Shown here in pieces: positions 56,236-64,000 of a stretch of DNA of 64,000 nt. The DNA lies in NCBI GenBank assembly GCA_025054835.1, contig JANWZQ010000006.1, positions 37,060-101,059 of the forward strand, in the 5' to 3' direction. Source of the DNA: Chthonomonadaceae bacterium (GTDB lineage: Bacteria; Armatimonadota; Chthonomonadetes; Chthonomonadales; Chthonomonadaceae). The notes under the pieces are model-generated. The model was not told where the DNA came from. It was given only the letters and a program-made list of their open reading frames with translations, and made no database searches. Position numbers and translations under genes: made by a program. Numbering within the stretch: position 1 is the first letter of the stretch; each line of letters opens with the position of its first letter.

Positions 56236-57165
56236 GTGGCGACAACACGTCCGGAACTCTTACACGTCCTGCAACCGGTCTGGCACCGATGGGTGGATCG
56301 GACCTCGCGGGAACTCCTACAGGGAATGACCGGCGAGGTCCTGCGACGTCACAGCGCTCCTTTCACGCTCAACGATCTGCAGGAACTGCTGCTGCCCGGG
56401 TTGGCAGCGCTCGGGGTAGCCGGTGAGTGCGTGCCGCTCATGGGAGCCGATGCCGCCACACTGCGCCGCCTGCGCGAACGATTGCGCCGGGGAATCCATG
56501 TCCCCCTGCTGCGCTTCGCGCCAGAGGATCCCGCATCCGACGGGACGGACGCGACCGGAGAGGCCGGTGACGACGCCGGGCATTCACTGATCGCGTGCAC
56601 GGTAATCGCTCCCGGAGAGGAAGCCACACTGGCAGAAGCGGTACAGCACTGCACGCACGCACTGCGGATGTGCCGGGCACGACACGTTGGATCGCGCAGC
56701 GCCCGTGTGCGCGCCGTGCTGTTGCGCTGGGTGGCGTTTGCTACCGCCATGCCAGAGCGGATCGTCACCGCGGAAGAGGCCGACCGGGAGCGACGAGAAC
56801 AGGCCGCATCCTTTCTGGAGCTGCTGGCCGGCCGCAAACGGGACCCGATAGCCGTGCGGTTACGCCACGCGGCCAGATATCTGCGAGCAGGCGCAGTAGA
56901 AACCTCCCTGTTCCATGTGCGTGATGCCGCCCTGCGCGCGCTGCATCTGCCACAGATCGCACAGACGGCCCTGCTGAGCCGGGAAGATGTGCCCCTCAGC
57001 GACCTGCAACGACGTGAGCTCATCTACCTGGCGCGCGCCGGCACGCGGGAGCTGCGCGTGCTGGCCGCCCGGCGTTTGCGCTGTGAACCGGCAGCGGACG
57101 CGCAGACAACCTGCGAGCAACTGCGTGCCGCCACCGACCTGTGGGTACGCAGGGCGGCACGATAA
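56236..57165 (+). CDS. Unknown helical protein
   Basis: About 309 residues from GTG 56236 (AGGCGAG about 10 bases upstream). The start is inferred, since upstream in-frame sequence overlaps the sod gene on the other strand. The protein is helical and Arg/Leu/Ala rich, with no signal or helix of membrane type. A loop at ~95-120 is acidic. The N-terminal part (LQPVWHRWVDRTSRELLQGMTGEVL) may be a domain of its own. I do not recognise a family. Cys residues are few and no catalytic motif is visible. Confidence 0.55.
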   Translation: MATTRPELLHVLQPVWHRWVDRTSRELLQGMTGEVLRRHSAPFTLNDLQELLLPGLAALGVAGECVPLMGADAATLRRLRERLRRGIHVPLLRFAPEDPASDGTDATGEAGDDAGHSLIACTVIAPGEEATLAEAVQHCTHALRMCRARHVGSRSARVRAVLLRWVAFATAMPERIVTAEEADRERREQAASFLELLAGRKRDPIAVRLRHAARYLRAGAVETSLFHVRDAALRALHLPQIAQTALLSREDVPLSDLQRRELIYLARAGTRELRVLAARRLRCEPAADAQTTCEQLRAATDLWVRRAAR

Positions 57166-57182
57166 ACCCGCCAGCAGCAGAG

Positions 57183-58238
57183 TCAGGCGTACTGCACCTG
57201 GACCGGCGTACCCTTCTCCAGACTCTCGTTGGCAGCCAGCGCAACCAGCGTGGAGCGAACCCCATCCGCGTACGGAGACCTGATCCCGGACCGATCCCCG
57301 GTCTTCACAGCGTTCAGGAAAGCGCGATCCTCGAGCGGGAAGATCTCCTCGACATCGCCCCGGATCTCCTCCGCACCCGGCTCGCCGGCCCGATAGATCT
57401 GCACATGATGCGCCCACTCATGGAAGCGTGCGGTATGCTGGGCCGCCCAGAGGTTCAGGAAAACCCCCCCGCCCTGCGGAGCCGCACAGCAGGACATGAT
57501 GTTGCCGACCGCCCCGCTCTCAAAACGCATGGAGACCACCATCGCGTCATCCAGATTGTAGTTCTGGATCAGGTTCGGTAGCTTCTGGTTGAACCCCCGG
57601 GCAGCGTACGCGAACACTTCCACTACCTCCCCTGCCAGATAGCGCGCCAGATCCACCGTGTGGATCACCTGTTCCACGAACTGCCCGCCACTCTTCTCCT
57701 TGATCGGCCACCACTGCCCGATCGGATTTTTAGCGAAGTAGTCATCGTCCCGCTGGATGGGAGGGCCTCCGATCCACGCCCCATCCAGCAGGATCACCGG
57801 ATCCCTCTGAAACAGCTCGCGCGCCCGATGGACGGACTTGCGGTAGCGGTTCATAAAGCCCGCAACAGCCAGCAGGTTCGCCTCGGTGATCTCCCGGGAC
57901 AGCTGGCGCAGATCATCCGGGTAGAGCCCGAGGGGCTTCTCCACCAGAAACGGCACACCGGCCCGCAGGCAGGCGCGCTCCGGCGCGCCATGGGCGTAGG
58001 TCGGGATCAGGATAAACGCAGCATCCAGCTTCTCGCTGGCCAGCATCTTCTCCGCATCGTCATAGACGTTGCCCCCGTACTTATCTGCGTGCTTCCGGGC
58101 ACGTTCGACCACAACGTCGCAGAAAGCAGCCAGCTCCACATCCTCGGAAGAAGACAGATGGGGCAGATGGGCGTTCGAAATACCACCACACCCGATAAGC
58201 CCCACACGCAGTTTCCGGGTGACTTCGGTGTCAGACAT
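57183..58238 (-). CDS. Gfo/Idh/MocA-family oxidoreductase (second)
   Basis: About 351 residues. NAD(P) motif GLIGCGGISNAHLPHL and catalytic lysine in FLVEKPLGLYPDDL, with GGQFVEQVIHTVDLARYLAG carrying the Asp-His active-site pair. AAGGAG lies 11 bases before ATG 58238. A 142-base gap separates it from the DUF92 gene upstream, so it may be last in an operon that begins with two PhyH-like genes. Similar pairings occur in sugar-degradation loci of Armatimonadota and Planctomycetes. The substrate is unknown. Confidence 0.85.
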   Translation of the reverse strand: MSDTEVTRKLRVGLIGCGGISNAHLPHLSSSEDVELAAFCDVVVERARKHADKYGGNVYDDAEKMLASEKLDAAFILIPTYAHGAPERACLRAGVPFLVEKPLGLYPDDLRQLSREITEANLLAVAGFMNRYRKSVHRARELFQRDPVILLDGAWIGGPPIQRDDDYFAKNPIGQWWPIKEKSGGQFVEQVIHTVDLARYLAGEVVEVFAYAARGFNQKLPNLIQNYNLDDAMVVSMRFESGAVGNIMSCCAAPQGGGVFLNLWAAQHTARFHEWAHHVQIYRAGEPGAEEIRGDVEEIFPLEDRAFLNAVKTGDRSGIRSPYADGVRSTLVALAANESLEKGTPVQVQYA

Positions 58239-58380
58239 AACAGGTTCTCTCCTTCTATCAGGGGTTTCAGCAGGACACTGAGGCAGCAGTAGTTTCCGCC
58301 TGCGCGCGCAGGTCTCCTGCGTGATCCGCGCAACAGACGCCAGCGCGCCGAACGGCAACGGGGGAAAGAAAGAGCAAAAG

Positions 58381-59220
58381 CTAGTGGAAAGGGTAGCGGA
58401 TCGAACGCAGCAACACCAGCGCGCACAGCACACTTCCGAGGCTGGCGAGAAAGTTCACTGCATCGTTATTGATGAACGACAGGCCGCGTACACGCACGTT
58501 CTCCCGGCCATTCTGCCGGCGCCTCTCGGTGAACGCGCCGCTTTCCGGATCCTGGTAAACACCCTGCACACTGGCGCCAAGGATGCTGTCCAGCAGAGCG
58601 CCCAGAAATCCCGACCACGTCACCGTGACAAACTCCACCGGAGTGAGCGGCCACCACCAGAAAACCGAGAGCGGAACAACCGCCGCACCCACCAGAGAGG
58701 CAAGGATCCCCCAGAATGTAATGGCTCCGGAGGTGCCGGGAGCAACAGGCCGCCAGCTGGAAAGCGAGCGTGGCTTCACCCCGGACAGCTTCCCCAGCTC
58801 GGTCGCCCAGGTATCCGCATTCACCGCGGCCAGCGCGGCAAGAAACAGAACCGGCAGGTACTGCACCAGATACGGAGGCCAGCGGTCTCGCACCAGCGCG
58901 AAGAGCAGAACCAGCAGCATGGCCATCCCCCCGTTGGCCCACACCTGCCCGCCGTCGCGCACATCCCCCTTCTCATCCCCCGTACTGGCCTCCATGGTCC
59001 GCGCCCGATGCACCCGGGAAAGCAACGTGGAGCTCACAAAAAAAACCAGCACCGGAACAACCGCCTTGAACCCGCCAATGCCATAAATGATCCAGCCCAT
59101 CAGGAACGCAGAGAGCGCGCCACTGAGCGCCAGCCACCGCAGGCCGAAAGCCAGCAGAGCGATCGCAGCGGCCAGCAGGGCGGCCAGCCAGACAGGCGGT
59201 TGCATCAGGTCAACAATCAT
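58381..59220 (-). CDS. DUF92-family membrane protein
   Basis: This 279-residue protein has about six or seven helices. ALAAVNADTWATELGKLSG and GTSGAITFWGILASLVGA are the signatures of DUF92, which includes plant phytyl-phosphate kinase VTE6 and bacterial homologues. A CTP- or nucleotide-dependent prenyl-phosphate kinase is a plausible role, not shown for bacteria. It starts 6 bases after the glycosylase stop, so the two are cotranscribed. The helices end near RYPFH. Confidence 0.85.
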   Translation of the reverse strand: MIVDLMQPPVWLAALLAAAIALLAFGLRWLALSGALSAFLMGWIIYGIGGFKAVVPVLVFFVSSTLLSRVHRARTMEASTGDEKGDVRDGGQVWANGGMAMLLVLLFALVRDRWPPYLVQYLPVLFLAALAAVNADTWATELGKLSGVKPRSLSSWRPVAPGTSGAITFWGILASLVGAAVVPLSVFWWWPLTPVEFVTVTWSGFLGALLDSILGASVQGVYQDPESGAFTERRRQNGRENVRVRGLSFINNDAVNFLASLGSVLCALVLLRSIRYPFH

Positions 59221-59226
59221 CAGGAC

Positions 59227-59922
59227 CTATCTCGATGTGTACGGGTCATCACGCAGAGTGAAGCGCCAGAGCAGATCGGTACCTGCCGAGATACCGATAC
59301 GGGGTGAAGCGACGATCGACTCCGGCCGGGCAAAACCCGCAGACACCCCGGGAGGCGCGATCCAGAGGCGCGGACGCCGCGTCAGGTCGTCGCCATTCAA
59401 CGTACGATCCAGACCAAACGCCTGACACAACCTCCCCGGTCCCCCGCAGAGCGCACGTCCCAGTCGAACCCGTGCCGCTGGCGTGAGCGCGGCACCGGGG
59501 GCCGGCGCCGGCAGGCCCCGCGCCCGCAGCATCTGCTCCAGACCCACCAGCGGCTCAACCGCACGGATCAGCACGGCCTCGCCCCGCCCCTCCGGGCCGG
59601 AGACCGCGTTCATACAATGGTGCATACCGTACGTGAAGTAGATGTAAGCATGGCCCGGCGGGCCAAACATCACAGCGTTACGGAGCGTCCGGCCACGAAA
59701 AGCATGACACGCCGGCTCATCCTGCGTGTAGGCCTCTGTCTCGGTGATCCGGCCAGCGCGGATCCCTTCCGCCGTCTCATGCACCAGAATACAGTTGAGC
59801 AGCATCGGCGCCAGTTGCACGGCATCCTGCCGGTAAAAGTCCCGCGACAGCGGGGCACCGAACGCCTCCAGAGCGGCAGCGGGATCGGTAGCACCGGACG
59901 TTCGCGCCTCCATCGAGGTCAT
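59227..59922 (-). CDS. 3-methyladenine DNA glycosylase (AAG/MPG family)
   Basis: About 231 residues. Mammalian AAG-type fold: APMLLNCILV, the catalytic glutamate in ITETEAYTQDEPACHAFRGRT, and the extrahelical base contact in YIYFTYGMHHCMNAVSGPEG. It removes alkylated or deaminated purines. ATG 59922 overlaps the stop of the upstream dioxygenase as ATGA. Its place in an operon with dioxygenases is odd but fits the compact genome. Confidence 0.9.
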   Translation of the reverse strand: MTSMEARTSGATDPAAALEAFGAPLSRDFYRQDAVQLAPMLLNCILVHETAEGIRAGRITETEAYTQDEPACHAFRGRTLRNAVMFGPPGHAYIYFTYGMHHCMNAVSGPEGRGEAVLIRAVEPLVGLEQMLRARGLPAPAPGAALTPAARVRLGRALCGGPGRLCQAFGLDRTLNGDDLTRRPRLWIAPPGVSAGFARPESIVASPRIGISAGTDLLWRFTLRDDPYTSR

Positions 59923-60776
59923 ACAACGTCCCACGGATCCAGCCCCAGCAGTTTGCGCCCCAGTGGCGTCAGCGTGGCCGTGGTGAAGTACTTCTGCTCG
60001 ATCTCCCGGGGATCCCCGGGGAAAACCTCATTGCCGGGGGGAAGACGATGCTGCCAGCAATGGATCCGGTGCTGGCGTTGCGCCTCGTCCTCGTAGCAGG
60101 CCGGGAACATCGAGATATACTGCGAGAAGCGCGGGCGCGTGGACACATTGCGCCCATTCCCGTGCGCCAGCAGGCTATTCCAGATGACAAAGTCCCCCGC
60201 ATTCCCCGGGATCGGAGTCACCTGCATGCCCGGGGGCAGGCGCGAAAGATCCGGGGCATAGGGGTTGCGATCGGCCGGTTGCTCGGCAATCCATGCCTCC
60301 AGCGCCTTACCATGAAAACCCGGAATACAGCAGAATCCCCCCATGTGCTCATCGGTGTCAGACAGGTAAAGCACCCCCTGCACCCCGAAGGGTTGCGGCA
60401 GGATCGACGTGTCCGTATCCCAGTGCACAAAACCCGTGTGGTCGTATTCCGGATGATCCGGATGCCGGGGCGGCTTGAACCCGACCCGGTCGATCGTCAC
60501 CCACAGATCTTTGCGCCCCAGGATCTCCGTGAAAATCGTGTAGAGCTTCGGGTTCTGCCGGGTGTTCCACAGAGCCTGATGCTGATACATCTCCACCATA
60601 CCCCCCGGCTTGAGCGGAGGGCGGTACCAGTCCTCCGGATCCTCCGGATCCATCCCGAGAAACTCGAAAATCGCGGCAATCACCGCATCGCAGTCCTCTT
60701 TCGGAATCACGTTGCGCACCAGCAAATAGCCGTTCTTCTCAAAGAAAGCATGGTCTTCCGGGGTCAGTACAGGCAT
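59919..60776 (-). CDS. Phytanoyl-CoA dioxygenase-like Fe(II)/2-oxoglutarate enzyme
   Basis: About 285 residues with the PhyH double-stranded beta-helix. The iron motif H-x-D is HWD in GFVHWDTDTS, the strand VQGVLYLSDTDEHMGGFCCIPGFH follows, and the distal His lies in LLAHGNGRN with Arg for 2-oxoglutarate in TRPRFSQY. The enzyme probably hydroxylates a small molecule. ATG 60776 has GGAGG 7 bases upstream, 14 bases after the previous PhyH-like gene. The glycosylase follows with an overlap. Confidence 0.85.
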   Translation of the reverse strand: MPVLTPEDHAFFEKNGYLLVRNVIPKEDCDAVIAAIFEFLGMDPEDPEDWYRPPLKPGGMVEMYQHQALWNTRQNPKLYTIFTEILGRKDLWVTIDRVGFKPPRHPDHPEYDHTGFVHWDTDTSILPQPFGVQGVLYLSDTDEHMGGFCCIPGFHGKALEAWIAEQPADRNPYAPDLSRLPPGMQVTPIPGNAGDFVIWNSLLAHGNGRNVSTRPRFSQYISMFPACYEDEAQRQHRIHCWQHRLPPGNEVFPGDPREIEQKYFTTATLTPLGRKLLGLDPWDVV

Positions 60777-60790
60777 GCGGAGCCTCCAGT

Positions 60791-61612
60791 TCAGCAAGAG
60801 ACAGGAGCAGGAATGGGACTGCGGAACGGAATAGGGCGCAGGATCTTCGCGCGCTCCGGGGTCAGACGCGCTATCAGCTCATTGGAATAGATGTACCCGA
60901 AACGCGTCGCGCCCCAGTAAGGACCGTAACGATACACCAGCGTACGCCGGATGCCGGGCTTCGTGCGCGAAGCGCCCCCATGACACAGAGAGTCCACAAA
61001 CACAATGGCATCCCCCGCTTTCAGAAAGACCGGGATCGCGCCCTCCACATCCTCCGGTGGGTCGCCCAGCATGTTCATATAGCCCTTCTGAAACACAGGA
61101 TGCTCGATGTTGGACTTGTGGCTGCCCGGAATAACGACAGTCGGCCCGTCCGCCATCTCCAGAATATCGGTGAGCGCCAGCAGCACGTTAACCTGCCCGC
61201 AATGGAACTGCCCGTCATGGTAAGCAAACTGCGTGCGAGTCCACCGCAGATGCCCGCCAGAGTGAATGTTGATGAACTGCGATGGACCACGCAGCGTCAC
61301 GAAACACTCATCAATAAAGAGCCCCTCCTTCACACCCACGAAAGTGCGCACATGATCGATCCATGCGGGGTGATCGATCAATTCCTCGAAGGGCTCGCCC
61401 CCCTCCACAATGTTCTGCAGGTTGCGCCCATCAATCTCACCGTGGTAGGTGTGGCCCTGCACATTGCCATACCACTCCCCGTTGCCCAGCGGTGGAATGG
61501 CATCGATCGCAGCGTTGATCCGTGCCACCTGCTCCGGGGGCACCGCGTTCTCCAGCACGATATAGCCGCGCAGATCAAACAGATAAATTTCCATGGGAGT
61601 CGGTGCAGGCAT
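60791..61612 (-). CDS. PhyH-like dioxygenase, divergent iron site
   Basis: About 273 residues of the same fold. [14 protein letters not shown] and the distal [13 protein letters not shown] are recognisable. A canonical H-x-D is not clear: the region before the strand [10 protein letters not shown] holds HSGGH, HDG and HCG. So the iron site may be altered, as in halogenases with H-x-G/A, or shifted. ATG 61612 has GGAGG 5 bases upstream. It is the first gene of a minus-strand group with the second PhyH, glycosylase and DUF92 genes. Confidence 0.75.
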   Translation of the reverse strand: MPAPTPMEIYLFDLRGYIVLENAVPPEQVARINAAIDAIPPLGNGEWYGNVQGHTYHGEIDGRNLQNIVEGGEPFEELIDHPAWIDHVRTFVGVKEGLFIDECFVTLRGPSQFINIHSGGHLRWTRTQFAYHDGQFHCGQVNVLLALTDILEMADGPTVVIPGSHKSNIEHPVFQKGYMNMLGDPPEDVEGAIPVFLKAGDAIVFVDSLCHGGASRTKPGIRRTLVYRYGPYWGATRFGYIYSNELIARLTPERAKILRPIPFRSPIPAPVSC

Positions 61613-61719
61613 CGGTTCCTCCCTCACACATCAGGTTCAGATCTCGTCTAATGGATTTCGTGACCAGCCCCCGCTTTTCCTTGTGGCCGCCGGTATCGCC
61701 CGGCCTCCACCAGCGTCCC

Positions 61720-61749
61720 TTGCAAGAATCGTGCGCCCTGCGGTATAAC
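61720..61749 (+). promoter_or_regulatory. Candidate promoter of glnS
   Basis: TTGCAA (61720-61725) and TATAAC (61744-61749) are 18 bases apart, with a start near 61756. Confidence 0.5.
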
Positions 61750-61794
61750 GCAAGCAGCAGAAGACGTCGCAAGGAGGACAGGGCCACAGGCGCT

Positions 61795-63519
61795 ATGGAG
61801 TCTGCACAGGAGCGAGACACCACCGGAATGCCCGCATGGCGCCCGGACATGCCAAACGATTTCATCCGTGAGGCGATCAAAGAAGACCTGCGCGCGGGCC
61901 GGTTCAATCGAGTACACACGCGCTTCCCACCGGAACCCAACGCCTATCTGCACATCGGGCACGCCAAAGCGGTCTGGATCGACTACGGCATCGCCCTCGA
62001 TTTCGGAGGCAAATTCAACCTGCGCTTCGACGATACCAACCCGTTGCGAGAAGAAGCGGAGTTCGTGGAGAGCATCATCGAAGATGTGCGATGGCTGGGC
62101 GCCGACTGGGAAGACCGGCTCTTCTTCGCCTCGGACTACTTTGAACAGATGTACGAGTGGGCACAGGTGCTGATCCGCAAAGGCAAGGCCTACGTGTGCG
62201 ACCTGTCGGCCGAAGAACTGAGTGCCACGCGCGGCACCCCCACCACCCCCGGCATCGAAAGCCCCTACCGCAATCGCAGCGTGGAGGAAAATCTGGACCT
62301 GTTCGCGCGCATGCGTGCCGGCGAGTTCCCCGATGGCGCGCGCACCCTGCGCGCGAAAATCGACATGGCCTCCCCCAACATGCTCCTGCGAGACCCGGTC
62401 ATGTACCGCATCATCCACGCCCGGCACCACCGGCAGGGCGATAAATGGTGCATCTACCCCACCTACGACTGGGCGCACGGACTGGAAGACTCCATCGAGG
62501 GCATCACGCACTCCCTCTGCTCACAGGAGTACGAAATCCACCGGCCACTCTACGACTGGTTCCTGGATCAGCTGGGCATCTACCACCCCCGGCAGATCGA
62601 GTTCGCCCGACTCAATCTCACCTACACGGTGCTCAGCAAGCGCCGGTTCATTGAACTGGTCAACGGAGGATACGTCGACGGTTACGACGACCCGCGCCTC
62701 CCCACCCTCGCCGGACTCCGCCGCCGCGGCTACACCCCGGAAGCCATCCGGGAGTTCTGCCGCCGCATCGGGATCGCCAAAACAGACAGCATGGTCGACA
62801 TCGCCGTGCTGGAAGACTGCATCCGCGAAGACCTGAACCGCCGCGCCCCCCGGGCCATGGCCGTGCAGAATCCCCTCAAAATCGTGCTGGTCAACTACCC
62901 GGAAGGGCACATCGAAGAACTCGACGTCATCAACAACCCGGAAGACCCCGCCGCCGGAACGCGCAAAGTGCCCTTCGCCCGGGAACTCTACATCGAACAG
63001 GACGACTTCCGCGAAGAACCCCCGCCGAAATTCTATCGCCTTGCCCCGGGACGAGAAGTGCGCCTGCGCAACGCCTACTTCATCCGATGCGAAGAAGTAG
63101 TGAAAGATGCAGCAGGCAACGTGGTAGAATTACGCTGCACATACGACCCGGAAACCCGCGGCGGGGACGCCCCGGACGGACGCAAGGTCAAAGCCACCCT
63201 CCACTGGGTAGCCGTGCCCACGGCCGTGCCCGCAGAATTGCGCCTCTACGACCACCTCTTCCTGAAACCCGACCCGGATGACGTAGAACCCGGAAAAACC
63301 TACCTGGACAACCTCAACCCGAACGCGCTACAGGTAAAGCACGGCTTCGTGGAACCGGGCATCGCCAGCGCGCCCCCCGGCACACGCTACCAGTTCGAAC
63401 GGCTCGGATACTTCTGCATGGACCGCGATGCGCGGCCCGGCGCCCCGGTCTTCAACCGCACCGTCACCCTCCGGGACACCTGGGCCCGGATCGAAAAGAC
63501 ATTGCAGTCCGAGCGCTAG
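61795..63519 (+). CDS. glnS: Glutaminyl-tRNA synthetase
   Basis: About 574 residues. The class I motif HIGH is HIGHAK (53-58) after PPEPNAYL, and the KMSKS equivalent is VLSKR in [11 protein letters not shown]. The C-terminal anticodon-binding beta-barrels carry RNAYFIRC and [11 protein letters not shown]. These features place it in GlnRS rather than GluRS. It charges tRNA-Gln directly, and a tRNA-Gln(CUG) lies about 11 kb away. AAGGAGG is 17 bases before ATG 61795, with a closer AGG. Confidence 0.95.
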   Translation: MESAQERDTTGMPAWRPDMPNDFIREAIKEDLRAGRFNRVHTRFPPEPNAYLHIGHAKAVWIDYGIALDFGGKFNLRFDDTNPLREEAEFVESIIEDVRWLGADWEDRLFFASDYFEQMYEWAQVLIRKGKAYVCDLSAEELSATRGTPTTPGIESPYRNRSVEENLDLFARMRAGEFPDGARTLRAKIDMASPNMLLRDPVMYRIIHARHHRQGDKWCIYPTYDWAHGLEDSIEGITHSLCSQEYEIHRPLYDWFLDQLGIYHPRQIEFARLNLTYTVLSKRRFIELVNGGYVDGYDDPRLPTLAGLRRRGYTPEAIREFCRRIGIAKTDSMVDIAVLEDCIREDLNRRAPRAMAVQNPLKIVLVNYPEGHIEELDVINNPEDPAAGTRKVPFARELYIEQDDFREEPPPKFYRLAPGREVRLRNAYFIRCEEVVKDAAGNVVELRCTYDPETRGGDAPDGRKVKATLHWVAVPTAVPAELRLYDHLFLKPDPDDVEPGKTYLDNLNPNALQVKHGFVEPGIASAPPGTRYQFERLGYFCMDRDARPGAPVFNRTVTLRDTWARIEKTLQSER

Positions 63520-63573
63520 CGCCCCTGCCGCCATCACAGCCCGTATGGCATCGGAGCCCGGTATCGCACTGGC

Positions 63574-63628
63574 GATTTTCCGGAAAATCAGTGTGCGCGC
63601 ACGACACTCTACGGAAAGGGATAGTGTC
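63574..63628. other. Two short hairpins in a convergent gap
   Basis: GATTTTCCGGAAAATC (63574-63589) is a perfect palindrome. GACACT (63603-63608) pairs with AGTGTC (63623-63628). They lie between the glnS and RND stops and might end both transcripts, though no T run follows. Confidence 0.3.
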
Positions 63629-63658
63629 TTGCCAGACTGGTACACCCCGGGGAAAACA

Positions 63659-64000
<342 letters not shown>

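Overview
The window is a GC-rich bacterial chromosome segment with densely packed genes. No insertion sequence, prophage or CRISPR array was seen. Several traits point to a diderm bacterium, most likely Armatimonadota or a close relative. There are two DUF1559-type prepilin-like proteins whose leader and first helix ([11 protein letters not shown], then ILFPV-AQARE-AR) are typical of Armatimonadota and Planctomycetes. There are also PEP-CTERM and dockerin proteins, a Kdo-8-phosphate synthase and a heptose-7-phosphate-kinase-like gene (both imply LPS), and phytanoyl-CoA-dioxygenase-like genes beside Gfo/Idh oxidoreductases. The taxon is an inference from gene content; no rRNA gene is present to test it.

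Layout. 1-8 kb: hisG, a very long secreted TPR protein, the translationally coupled rapZ-yvcK pair and a cysteine desulfurase. 8-13 kb: a kdsA-gmd-rmd operon for Kdo and GDP-6-deoxyhexose (probably D-rhamnose) synthesis, a CPA2-type antiporter and a methyltransferase. 13-19 kb: an orphan [2Fe-2S] protein, an EAL-CBS-CBS-degenerate-GGDEF protein, an MFS transporter, an 87-residue unknown and a membrane-anchored HEAT-repeat protein.

19.5-34.8 kb: a complex I operon in the order nuoA-C-D-E-F-G-H-J-K-L-M-N. It lacks nuoB and nuoI and ends at a clear intrinsic terminator. NuoA, NuoH and NuoM carry unusual C-terminal tails, NuoL and NuoM have His-rich loops, and two intergenic gaps hold inverted repeats.

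35-43 kb: an envelope locus on the minus strand. It encodes two prepilin-like DUF1559 proteins, two tandem paralogous exported proteins (one with a PEP-CTERM tail, one with a dockerin), a tiny membrane protein, a small TPR protein and a DUF4198/DUF3386-like protein. motA-motB lie upstream of this locus on the same strand. The tandem pair, one domain joined to two different C-terminal sorting or attachment modules, is the most novel feature I see.

43.5-64 kb: UDP-glucose dehydrogenase, a TPR protein, argF, an HldE-kinase-like gene, an S9B peptidase, tRNA-Gln(CUG) with a strong promoter, hisC, a GAF-GAF-GGEEF diguanylate cyclase, two Gfo/Idh oxidoreductases, Mn superoxide dismutase, an unknown helical protein, a DUF92 membrane protein, a 3-methyladenine glycosylase, two PhyH-like dioxygenases, glutaminyl-tRNA synthetase and the 3' end of a CusA/CzcA-type RND pump that runs off the window.
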